A stretch of 11,782 bases of DNA from JBBDRX01 sp040905245 (GTDB lineage Bacteria > Bacteroidota > Rhodothermia > Balneolales > Balneolaceae), in the NCBI GenBank assembly GCA_040905245.1, contig JBBDRX010000011.1:1-11782 (forward strand). Direction: 5' to 3'. The notes beneath the pieces are model-generated. The model had not been told where the DNA came from. It did not search any database and saw nothing but the letters and a program-made list of their open reading frames with translations. Shown here in pieces: positions 1 through 6,741 of the stretch. The first letter of the stretch is position 1; each line of letters opens with the position of its first letter. The position numbers and the translations under genes are program-made.

Positions 1-217
1 TTCTGGCTTCCTTCAGAACAGCCGAAATTCCCTTCTTGTTAATCGTCCGAAGAGTCTTCACTGTTACCTTTAGGGTAACCCACCGATCCTCTTCAGGAAT
101 ATAGAACCGCTGCTTCTTCAGATTCAGATGAAACCGGTGCTTCGTTTTGTTGTTCGATTTGGAAGACCGATAACCGTTCAAGGGTCGCTTACCGGTAATA
201 TCATCCCTGCGTGCCAT
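1..217 (-). CDS. rpmB: 50S ribosomal protein L28, 5' part (runs off window)
   Basis: This is a structural protein of the large ribosomal subunit. Seventy-two codons are visible on the minus strand, starting at the ATG at 217-215. The protein opens MARRDDITGKRPLNG, has the conserved NNKTKHRF segment (residues 22-29), and continues through RFYIPEEDRWVTLKV to NKKGISAVL. This matches the L28 family along its whole length. About 8 residues should lie beyond the window edge, since L28 is usually near 78-80 residues. The cysteine found near the N-terminus of many L28 proteins (VCQVTGK) is replaced by Asp, so this copy shows no zinc-type Cys there. No Shine-Dalgarno sequence is seen before the start. 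A good Bacteroidota-type promoter lies about 50 bp upstream. The gene is divergent from gyrB. Identification is secure although the gene is partial. Confidence 0.95.
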   Translation of the reverse strand, partial: MARRDDITGKRPLNGYRSSKSNNKTKHRFHLNLKKQRFYIPEEDRWVTLKVTVKTLRTINKKGISAVLKEAR

Positions 218-264
218 AATAATTCTCAGTGAGTGATGAACTGTTGAATTTTTTAGATAGACAC

Positions 265-295
265 CAAATTTACTCCTAAAATGAAATAAATTCAA
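265..295 (-). promoter_or_regulatory. Bacteroidota-type promoter for rpmB
   Basis: Reading the minus strand, TTG (295-293) is followed by 20 bp and then TAAATTTG (272-265). This fits the Bacteroidota primary sigma consensus TTG-N19-21-TAnnTTTG with no mismatch in the fixed positions. Transcription would begin near 259-256 and give a leader of about 40 nt before the rpmB ATG at 217. The match and its position are seen directly; promoter activity is inferred. Confidence 0.5.
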
Positions 296-371
296 TGTTC
301 TTTTTCACCTTTAACCAGTGAATCTCTCAAAGCGGGATGAACCTTTCTGCCAAAGGCCTAATTTTAGCTCT

Positions 372-442
372 AAGGGCCTATCTATTCTAACGATAGGTTT
401 TGCTCGGATCTTTTGTTTTTGTACATATTAACGCTATTTTCA
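372..442 (+). promoter_or_regulatory. gyrB leader: hairpin and possible weak promoter
   Basis: The 271-bp space between rpmB and gyrB holds no convincing gene. On the plus strand CCTATC (377-382), a 9-nt loop and GATAGG (392-397) form a perfect 6-bp stem followed by TTTT. Just downstream, TTTG (412-415) is spaced 19 bp from TATTTTCA (435-442). That is only a partial match to the TAnnTTTG box but sits at a sensible distance (46 bp) from the gyrB ATG. The hairpin could be an operator or a leader structure. As a terminator it would have nothing obvious to end, because no plus-strand gene lies upstream in the window. Functional assignment is weak. Confidence 0.25.
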
Positions 443-488
443 GGCGTGAAAACGGCTATTACTCTTTAGAATCAACCCACCCTGTCAA

Positions 489-2432
489 ATGGCAAAACCC
501 AAGAGCTCAGACTACAAGGCGTCTAACATTCAGGTACTGGAAGGGCTGGAGGCTGTTCGAAAGCGTCCAGCCATGTATATTGGCGATACAGGACAGCGCG
601 GACTTCACCATCTGATTAATGAAGTCGTTGACAACTCGATCGATGAAGCACTCGGCGGATACTGCGATCATATTACGATTACAATACACGATGATGGTTC
701 ACTAACCGTTGCCGACAACGGCCGTGGTATCCCCGTGGATGAGCATCCGAAATTGAAACTGCCTGCGGTCGAGGTGGTGCTCACCAAATTGCATGCCGGC
801 GGAAAATTTGACAAGGACAGTTATAAAGTATCCGGCGGCCTACATGGTGTTGGCGTCAGCTGTGTTAACGCCCTATCATCTCTGTTTCAGGCAGAGGTAC
901 ACCGGGACGGTGAAATCTATATCATGGAGTTCAAGTACGGGGTCACGGCCACACCCCTCAAGTCTGTCGGAAAAACAGACAAAACAGGAACGATTATTCG
1001 GTTTAAACCAGATGCTGATATCTTTAAACAGACAGCGGAATTCAAATTCGACGTCATAGCAGACCGGATGAGAGAGCTCGCCTTTTTGAATCCCGAGATC
1101 ACCATTGAGCTGACCGACGAACGCATTGAAGAAGACAATGAGTCCCGGACCGAAACATTTCATTATGCCGGTGGGGTGAAGGATTTTGTTCGGTACCTGG
1201 ACGAGAATCGGGAACCGATGATGGATGAACCAATTTTTATCTCCGGTGAGGTCGACATGGTTCCGGTCGAACTGGCACTGCAGTACAACAGGACCTATAC
1301 CGAAAATATCTTCTCGTATGTAAACAATATCAACACCCGTGAGGGGGGGACACACATTTCAGGATTCCGGCGTGCCCTGACCCGGTGTTTGAAAAACTAT
1401 GCTGAGCGGAATAACATTCTCAAGTCCAACAACAAGATCTCCATTTCCGGAGAAGATTTTCGGGAGGGGTTGACTGGTGTATTGAGCGTGAAAGTGCCCG
1501 AACCACAGTTTGAAGGCCAGACCAAAACAAAACTCGGCAACTCGGAAGTTCAGAGCGCTGTGGAAGTGGTCGTCTATGAAAAACTGAATGAATACCTGGA
1601 ACAGAATCCCAAAATTGCCAAACAGATCCTTGAGAAAGTGATTTTGGCCGCAGAGGCGCGGGAAGCTGCCCGAAAAGCCCGACAGCTGATCCAGCGAAAG
1701 AGTGCCATGGGGGGTGGTGGGCTCCCCGGGAAGCTTGCAGACTGCTCCATTAATGATCCGGAACACTGCGAAATTTACCTGGTGGAGGGAGATTCTGCTG
1801 GAGGTTCTGCCAAAATGGGTCGAAACCGTAGCTTCCAGGCCATTCTTCCCCTGCGCGGCAAGATTCTCAATGTAGAAAAAGCGAAGATCAACAAGATTCT
1901 TGAGAATAAGGAGATCCAGGCCATGATAACGGCACTCGGATCCGGGATCGGGCATGGCGAAGAGGATTTTGACATCGAGAAACTGCGTTACCACAAGATT
2001 ATTGTCATGACCGATGCAGACGTGGACGGTTCTCATATCCGAACCCTGCTACTGACCTTCTTTTACCGATACATGAAACCCCTGTTGGAGATGGGGCACG
2101 TCTATATTGCCACCCCACCACTCTATCGTATTACTTCCTCCCGCGGACAGATCGATTACGCCTGGGACGACGATACGAGAGACAAACTTATCCTACAGTT
2201 GAGAAAACAGAAGAAAAAATTTGATGTCTCCCGTTACAAAGGACTTGGTGAGATGAACCCGAGCCAGCTTTGGGAAACTACAATGGACCCTGAAACACGA
2301 ACACTGCAGCAGGTGACTGTGGAAAATGCTGCGGCAGCAGACAAAATGTTCTCAACCCTGATGGGAGGCGATGTACAGCCGAGAAGAGAGTTCATTGAAC
2401 GAAATGCCCGGTACGCTACACTCGATATATAG
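489..2432 (+). CDS. gyrB: DNA gyrase subunit B
   Basis: This is the ATPase subunit of DNA gyrase (A2B2), which introduces negative supercoils in the cytoplasm. Visible parts are the GHKL ATPase domain with E45 and N49 in NEVVDNSIDEA, D76 in ADNGRG, and the ATP lid GGLHGVG (116-122). The transducer domain follows with the QTK loop (344-346). The TOPRIM domain has EGDSAGG (433-439) and the metal-binding DADVDGSH (509-516). The C-terminal tail has RYKGLGEM (582-589). At 647 residues it is the short form, without the roughly 165-residue insert of enterobacterial GyrB. The QTK and LRGKI segments favour GyrB over ParE, and the adjacent gyrA supports this. The chosen ATG gives the usual short lead before NIQVLEGLEAVRKRP. 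No Shine-Dalgarno sequence is seen (CCTGTCAA precedes ATG). It is very likely cotranscribed with gyrA. Confidence 0.98.
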   Translation: MAKPKSSDYKASNIQVLEGLEAVRKRPAMYIGDTGQRGLHHLINEVVDNSIDEALGGYCDHITITIHDDGSLTVADNGRGIPVDEHPKLKLPAVEVVLTKLHAGGKFDKDSYKVSGGLHGVGVSCVNALSSLFQAEVHRDGEIYIMEFKYGVTATPLKSVGKTDKTGTIIRFKPDADIFKQTAEFKFDVIADRMRELAFLNPEITIELTDERIEEDNESRTETFHYAGGVKDFVRYLDENREPMMDEPIFISGEVDMVPVELALQYNRTYTENIFSYVNNINTREGGTHISGFRRALTRCLKNYAERNNILKSNNKISISGEDFREGLTGVLSVKVPEPQFEGQTKTKLGNSEVQSAVEVVVYEKLNEYLEQNPKIAKQILEKVILAAEAREAARKARQLIQRKSAMGGGGLPGKLADCSINDPEHCEIYLVEGDSAGGSAKMGRNRSFQAILPLRGKILNVEKAKINKILENKEIQAMITALGSGIGHGEEDFDIEKLRYHKIIVMTDADVDGSHIRTLLLTFFYRYMKPLLEMGHVYIATPPLYRITSSRGQIDYAWDDDTRDKLILQLRKQKKKFDVSRYKGLGEMNPSQLWETTMDPETRTLQQVTVENAAAADKMFSTLMGGDVQPRREFIERNARYATLDI

Positions 2433-2478
2433 TTATAACCCGGTAATTCTTACAATCCGCAACAACTGACAGACACGT

Positions 2479-4944
2479 ATGGCCAGCGAAAAGATTATAC
2501 CTATTGCGATTGAAGATGAAATGCAATCTTCCTACATCGATTACTCGATGTCGGTGATTGTCTCAAGAGCTCTTCCCGATGTTCGGGATGGACTGAAACC
2601 GGTTCACAGACGTATTCTCTACGGAATGAGTGAACTTGGGATGCTTCATAACAGAAATTACAAGAAGAGTGCCCGTATTGTCGGTGAGGTTCTGGGTAAG
2701 TATCACCCTCACGGAGACTCTGCTGTTTACGATTCCATTGTCCGGATGGTTCAGGATTTCTCGCTGAGATACCCTTTGGTTGATGGGCAGGGCAACTTCG
2801 GATCGGTGGATGGCGACTCGGCTGCAGCTATGCGATATACAGAGGTCCGGATGCAGCGGATCGCCGAAGAGATGCTGGCCGACATTAACAAAGAAACGGT
2901 CGACTATCAGCAAAACTTTGACGATACGCTGCATGAACCAACGGTTCTGCCCTCCATGCTTCCGAACCTGCTGTTGAATGGCGCATCCGGAATTGCCGTG
3001 GGAATGGCGACAAACATGGCGCCTCACAACCTTGGGCAGGTTGTAGACGGAATTACCTCACTAATTGATAACCCGGATATCGAGATTGCGGAGTTGATGA
3101 AGCATATCACCGCTCCGGATTTTCCTACCGGCGGAATTATCTACGGCTATGAAGGGGTCAAGGATGCTTATGAAACGGGAAGAGGAAAGATCACGCTTCG
3201 TGCCCGTGCGAATGTAGAAGAGATGCGCAACAATCGGGAGCAGATTGTTGTCACAGAAATCCCCTATCAGGTTAACAAGGCGACTCTCATCCAGAAGATT
3301 GCCGAACTCGTCAATAACGAGAAGATCACGGAGATCTCAGAAGTACGAGACGAATCGGACCGCGAAGGAATGCGTATTGTGATCATGTTGAAACGAGGTG
3401 CCAATACAGGTGTTGTACTAAACCAGCTCTACAAGTACACACAGATGCAACAGACCTTTGGCGTGATCAATCTCGCCCTGGTAAAAGGACGGCCCAGGGT
3501 CATGTCACTCAAAGAGTTAATATATCACTTCCTTGAGCACCGGATTGAAGTCATTATTCGCCGTACGATTTATGATCTGGATCAGGCAGAAGCCAGAGCA
3601 CACATCCTTGAAGGACTGAAAATTGCGCTCGACAATCTTGATGAAGTAATCAAAACCATCCGGGCTGCATCCAGTCCGAACGAAGCCAACCTGGAGCTGC
3701 GCAAGAAATTTGCACTTACCGATATCCAGGCAAAAGCTATTCTGGATATGCGTCTCCAGAAGCTCACAGGACTGGAACGAGACAAGATTGATCAGGAGTA
3801 CCGGGAGATTGTAGATCGGATTTCCGAATACCGGGATATCCTTCAGGATCGCGACCGACAGACAAGCATTATCAAGGAAGAGCTTCTGGATCTGAAAGGT
3901 CGATATAATGACGAACGTAGAACCCAGATCGTCTACTCTGCTGAGGATTTCAATGTAGAGGATATGATTGCGGACGAGGATGTGGTGGTGACCATTTCCA
4001 ACAAAGGGTTTATCAAGCGAATGCCCGTCAGTGGATACCGACGACAACGCCGCGGTGGGAAAGGGATGAAAGGGACAACCACAAAAGACGACGATTTTGT
4101 GGAACATCTCTTTGTCGCCACCAACCACAATTACATTCTCTTTTTCACAGAAAAAGGAAACTGCTACTGGCTCAAGGTGTATGAGATCCCCGAAGGCTCC
4201 CGTCTGTCCCGAGGACGGGCGATTGTAAATCTGATTGACATCGAGAAAGACGATTGCATCAAAACTTTTGTCCCCGTAAAAACACTGGACGATGAGGAGT
4301 ACATCAAGAATCACTACATCATCATGTCCACCAAAAACGGGCAAGTCAAAAAAACCAAACTTGAAGCCTACAGCCGGCCGCGTCGAGACGGAATTATTGC
4401 GATCAACATCAAGGAGGGAGACAGCCTTTTGGGAGCTGCCCTGACCAATGGTGAAAGCACCATTCTACTTGCCAACAAAAATGGCCGCGCCATCCGCTTC
4501 CATGAAAATGATGCACGTGAGATGGGACGGAACACCTCCGGTGTTCGAGGCATGAATCTCGGCAAAAGTGAGGAGCTTGTCGATATGGTTGTGATCAAGA
4601 ACACACATGAGGCGACTGTACTCGCCATTTCGGAGAATGGATACGGCAAACGATCCCTCGTTGACGACTACAGAGAGCAGAGCCGGGGCGGAAAAGGTGT
4701 AATCACTCTGAAGGTAACTCCAAAGACCGGACATCTCATTGGGCTTAAAGAAGTTTCGGATGATGACGATTTGATGATTATCACGGAGAGAGGAAAGGTC
4801 ATTCGAATGCAGTGTAAAGGAATACGAACCATGGGACGGAATACGCAGGGTGTTCGAATCATACGTTTAGGCGACGAAGGAAAAATCGGAGCAGTCACTC
4901 GCGTCGTCAATGATCAGGAAGAAGAAGAGGCGACCAAACTCTGA
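2479..4944 (+). CDS. gyrA: DNA gyrase subunit A
   Basis: This is the DNA breakage-reunion subunit of gyrase, partner of the GyrB encoded 46 bp upstream. The catalytic tyrosine is Y120 in AAMRYTEVRM. The quinolone-resistance region reads HPHGDSAVYDSIVRM, with S81 and D85 at the positions of E. coli Ser83 and Asp87, so the common resistance substitutions are absent. The winged-helix and tower regions and a long coiled coil (roughly residues 360-480) precede a C-terminal beta-pinwheel. The pinwheel opens with a canonical GyrA box, QRRGGKG (523-529), the hallmark separating GyrA from ParC. A related QSRGGKG lies at 734-740. The protein ends in an acidic tail (QEEEEATKL). At 821 residues the length is typical for Bacteroidota-like GyrA. 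No Shine-Dalgarno sequence is seen. Nothing is broken or unusual. Confidence 0.98.
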   Translation: MASEKIIPIAIEDEMQSSYIDYSMSVIVSRALPDVRDGLKPVHRRILYGMSELGMLHNRNYKKSARIVGEVLGKYHPHGDSAVYDSIVRMVQDFSLRYPLVDGQGNFGSVDGDSAAAMRYTEVRMQRIAEEMLADINKETVDYQQNFDDTLHEPTVLPSMLPNLLLNGASGIAVGMATNMAPHNLGQVVDGITSLIDNPDIEIAELMKHITAPDFPTGGIIYGYEGVKDAYETGRGKITLRARANVEEMRNNREQIVVTEIPYQVNKATLIQKIAELVNNEKITEISEVRDESDREGMRIVIMLKRGANTGVVLNQLYKYTQMQQTFGVINLALVKGRPRVMSLKELIYHFLEHRIEVIIRRTIYDLDQAEARAHILEGLKIALDNLDEVIKTIRAASSPNEANLELRKKFALTDIQAKAILDMRLQKLTGLERDKIDQEYREIVDRISEYRDILQDRDRQTSIIKEELLDLKGRYNDERRTQIVYSAEDFNVEDMIADEDVVVTISNKGFIKRMPVSGYRRQRRGGKGMKGTTTKDDDFVEHLFVATNHNYILFFTEKGNCYWLKVYEIPEGSRLSRGRAIVNLIDIEKDDCIKTFVPVKTLDDEEYIKNHYIIMSTKNGQVKKTKLEAYSRPRRDGIIAINIKEGDSLLGAALTNGESTILLANKNGRAIRFHENDAREMGRNTSGVRGMNLGKSEELVDMVVIKNTHEATVLAISENGYGKRSLVDDYREQSRGGKGVITLKVTPKTGHLIGLKEVSDDDDLMIITERGKVIRMQCKGIRTMGRNTQGVRIIRLGDEGKIGAVTRVVNDQEEEEATKL

Positions 4945-5028
4945 TCGGTTACCGAGCACCATTTCCCTGACAACTACTCAACATTTGAACAGAGCATCCA
5001 ATGTGCATCCATTCTTTCGTCAGGAGGC

Positions 5029-5046
5029 ATTGAACTTCTGTTCAAT
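5029..5046. terminator. Hairpin in the convergent gyrA / regulator spacer
   Basis: ATTGAAC (5029-5035), loop TTCT, GTTCAAT (5040-5046) is a perfect 7-bp stem. It can extend by three more pairs (GAG 5024-5026 with CTC 5047-5049) around a 2-nt bulge. It sits in the 160-bp space where gyrA and the WYL regulator converge, where a bidirectional terminator would be expected. The stem is AU-rich and neither side has a U-tract, so calling it a terminator is tentative. Nothing else of note is seen in 4945-5104. Confidence 0.3.
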
Positions 5047-5104
5047 CTCATCAGGAAAAACCTGCTATAACAAAGTTCTGGATCCGGACGACCCGGGAAT
5101 CATC

Positions 5105-6055
5105 TTACCGCGCCATCATTCGCTTTAGTAGAGAGTTTCGTTTCCCGATAAGCTCCTTCGGAGCCAGAATCTTTACATCATCTGCATATCGAAGAAGCCA
5201 TTGGTTTAAATAGTCCAAATTATCGAATCGAAAGGTTACTTTAATTTTTTCGGCAGAAACACCATATTTCCTAATTATTTTTGTTGGCAAATCGCCCTCA
5301 AATCGCTCTAATTGACTTGTAGCAACCTCTACCATCACTTCTTTAGCGGGCCCGTCAAATCGAAAAATAAGGGCCTCTACGTCGATTTTACCGGGGGAGC
5401 GGAAAGCGTGGCCCGATATTTCGAGCTCTGACATCCTGTCCAGGATAAAATTACGTATATCTTCCCGTTCACGGGAATATCCGATCACATTCCAGTGGTC
5501 CTGATAAAAAACCAACAAGTATGGATCGACAAACCGTTCTCTGTGACTCTCCTTATGGCGGGAACGATACTGAAACCGAATGGACTTGTTCTGGGAAATC
5601 GCACTACCAATTAAATACCAGCTTCCACCTTCCCGTTTTTTTCTGCCAAATGTAAGAAATGGATCCACAATGGTTCGATCGGCCAACGATTCCATAAATC
5701 CTTTAAGCTTATCCGGAAGGACATTCTTGATCTTTAGCTCAACACCATCGGCATCTTCGACCAACCCCTTGTCTACTTGAGACTTCACAAAATTCAGGCC
5801 AACCATGATGGTTGCCAGCTCCCGTGAAGTAAACATCAGTGGTGGCACCTTGTAGCCGGGCATGATACCGTACCCACTGTACTCCTCCCAGGTAACCGGG
5901 ACATTCAAATCGGAAAGCGCATTCAGATCCCGAAAAATGGTTCGCCGACTCACCCCGAAAGTCTCAGCCAGACGGTTCACTGTAATCCTGGAGGAAGACT
6001 CCTGTAGCATCAGTATAATTTTCATTCGCCGCTCGGAGCTTTTCAGTCGGGACAT
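5105..6055 (-). CDS. WYL-domain transcriptional regulator with DeoR-like helix-turn-helix
   Basis: This is a predicted cytoplasmic DNA-binding regulator of the YafY/PafBC-like class, 316 residues. Residues about 9-65 form a winged helix-turn-helix, with the recognition segment near LAETFGVSRRTIFRDLNAL (29-47). Residues about 143-213 resemble a WYL domain, including the RERFVDPYLLVF strand pair and the closing RNFILDRMSEL. Residues about 235-312 fit the C-terminal WCX extension. The name-giving W-Y-L triplet is degenerate: the aligned segment reads HWNVIGY (187-193), so W188 is kept but Tyr-Leu is Asn-Val. WYL domains often sense ligands such as nucleic acids or nucleotides, but the ligand here cannot be told. 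The gene begins 31 bp after rsmG on the same strand and is probably the last gene of the mnmG-rsmG operon. No Shine-Dalgarno sequence is clear. The target genes are unknown. Confidence 0.85.
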   Translation of the reverse strand: MSRLKSSERRMKIILMLQESSSRITVNRLAETFGVSRRTIFRDLNALSDLNVPVTWEEYSGYGIMPGYKVPPLMFTSRELATIMVGLNFVKSQVDKGLVEDADGVELKIKNVLPDKLKGFMESLADRTIVDPFLTFGRKKREGGSWYLIGSAISQNKSIRFQYRSRHKESHRERFVDPYLLVFYQDHWNVIGYSREREDIRNFILDRMSELEISGHAFRSPGKIDVEALIFRFDGPAKEVMVEVATSQLERFEGDLPTKIIRKYGVSAEKIKVTFRFDNLDYLNQWLLRYADDVKILAPKELIGKRNSLLKRMMAR

Positions 6056-6086
6056 GACAACTCTACACTATTATTTTGCTCAGAAC

Positions 6087-6740
6087 TCAATTATCAGTGC
6101 GATCAACCACAAGTAATCCCTTCTCTTGATAAAATGACTCTTCCTGGCCAAATTGAAAGCGAAACAACTGCAGCGAGAGTGACGGTGAGATCTCTTTGCA
6201 CTCTTCAACAGACTCTTCCACTCCCTTATACATTACGATCCGACTCCACTTCAAACCGCTTATCAGATCGAGCAACTTCATCACAGAAAATGCATGTTTG
6301 GACACCACCCCTACAGTCCCAACAAAGCGTAGCACCTCAACAGAACTATTTGCCAAAACAACATTTTCCAATCCACTAAGGTGAGCGATCTGCCGGACAG
6401 CCACAATCTTTTTTTGAACCACATCATTTAACACCCACTCTTTTTGAGGGTTTGCAAGAGCAAGCGGAATTCCTGGGAGCCCTCCCCCAGTGCCCGCATC
6501 GACCCAACGAGCTTCTTCATCGAACAGAGAAAGGGCGTCCGGCAACAAACTGTGTATAATATGCTCCCGTAATGTTTCACGTGAAACATTACGGCTGACC
6601 AGGTTGACTCGCTCATTCCACCACAACAAACTGTCAAGGTAGTACTCATTGCGATCTCGGTCTTCATTGTACCGATCCCGCGCAAGTAACAATGTTTCAC
6701 GTGAAACATCGTATACAGTCAAATTACCCCTGTTACTCAT
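6087..6740 (-). CDS. rsmG: 16S rRNA (guanine-N7)-methyltransferase RsmG (GidB)
   Basis: RsmG uses S-adenosylmethionine to form m7G at position 527 (E. coli numbering) of 16S rRNA in the decoding region. Loss of RsmG in other bacteria gives low-level streptomycin resistance. The protein has 217 residues, normal for the family. The SAM-binding loop is DAGTGGGLPGIPLA (81-94), preceded by the conserved WWNERVNLVSR (40-50) and HIIHSLLPD (60-68). Residues 147-148 read SK where most homologues have SR, a conservative change in an otherwise typical pocket. The ATG lies one base after the mnmG stop (TGA-T-ATG), so the two genes are translationally linked. The coding sequence contains two exact parS sites, which force the peptide VSRETL at residues 12-17 and 52-57. 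The second falls in a loop beside the conserved NLVSR, the first in the variable N-terminal tail. Confidence 0.95.
   Translation of the reverse strand: MSNRGNLTVYDVSRETLLLARDRYNEDRDRNEYYLDSLLWWNERVNLVSRNVSRETLREHIIHSLLPDALSLFDEEARWVDAGTGGGLPGIPLALANPQKEWVLNDVVQKKIVAVRQIAHLSGLENVVLANSSVEVLRFVGTVGVVSKHAFSVMKLLDLISGLKWSRIVMYKGVEESVEECKEISPSLSLQLFRFQFGQEESFYQEKGLLVVDRTDN
6551..6559 (-). other. DnaA-box-like 9-mer in rsmG
   Basis: The minus strand reads TTATACACA, matching the relaxed DnaA consensus TTWTNCACA. It lies 13 bp from parS site 1 and inside a coding sequence. Less than one such relaxed match is expected by chance in a window of this length, so alone it proves little. Confidence 0.3.
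6573..6588. promoter_or_regulatory. parS site 1 (ParB/Spo0J binding)
   Basis: TGTTTCACGTGAAACA is an exact match to the chromosomal parS consensus TGTTNCACGTGAAACA, bound by ParB/Spo0J. Here the symmetry extends outward to a perfect 28-bp palindrome spanning 6567-6594. It lies inside rsmG, where it encodes VSRET at residues 52-56. A chance 16-mer match in a window of this size is negligible. Confidence 0.95.
6693..6708. promoter_or_regulatory. parS site 2 (ParB/Spo0J binding)
   Basis: This is a second exact TGTTTCACGTGAAACA, inside an 18-bp perfect palindrome (6692-6709). Its centre is exactly 120 bp from that of site 1, equal to 40 codons, so both sites are read in the same phase of rsmG (VSRET at residues 12-16). 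Two copies so close together point to real ParB loading rather than coincidence. Confidence 0.95.
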
Positions 6741-6741
6741 A

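Noticed and set aside
400..615. A 71-codon open frame spanning the gyrB start
   Set aside because: Its second half is gyrB read in a wrong frame; the first half is leader DNA.
2318..2326. Relaxed DnaA box (TTTTCCACA, minus strand) in gyrB
   Set aside because: It is a single relaxed match deep in a coding sequence, as expected by chance for a window of this size.
4910..5128. A 72-codon plus-strand open frame at the gyrA 3' end
   Set aside because: It overlaps the gyrA tail and the end of the WYL gene and has no protein-like pattern; likely fortuitous.
6428..6709. A 93-codon minus-strand open frame containing MFHVKH twice
   Set aside because: It is an out-of-frame shadow of rsmG; MFHVKH is simply what the parS palindrome encodes in another phase.
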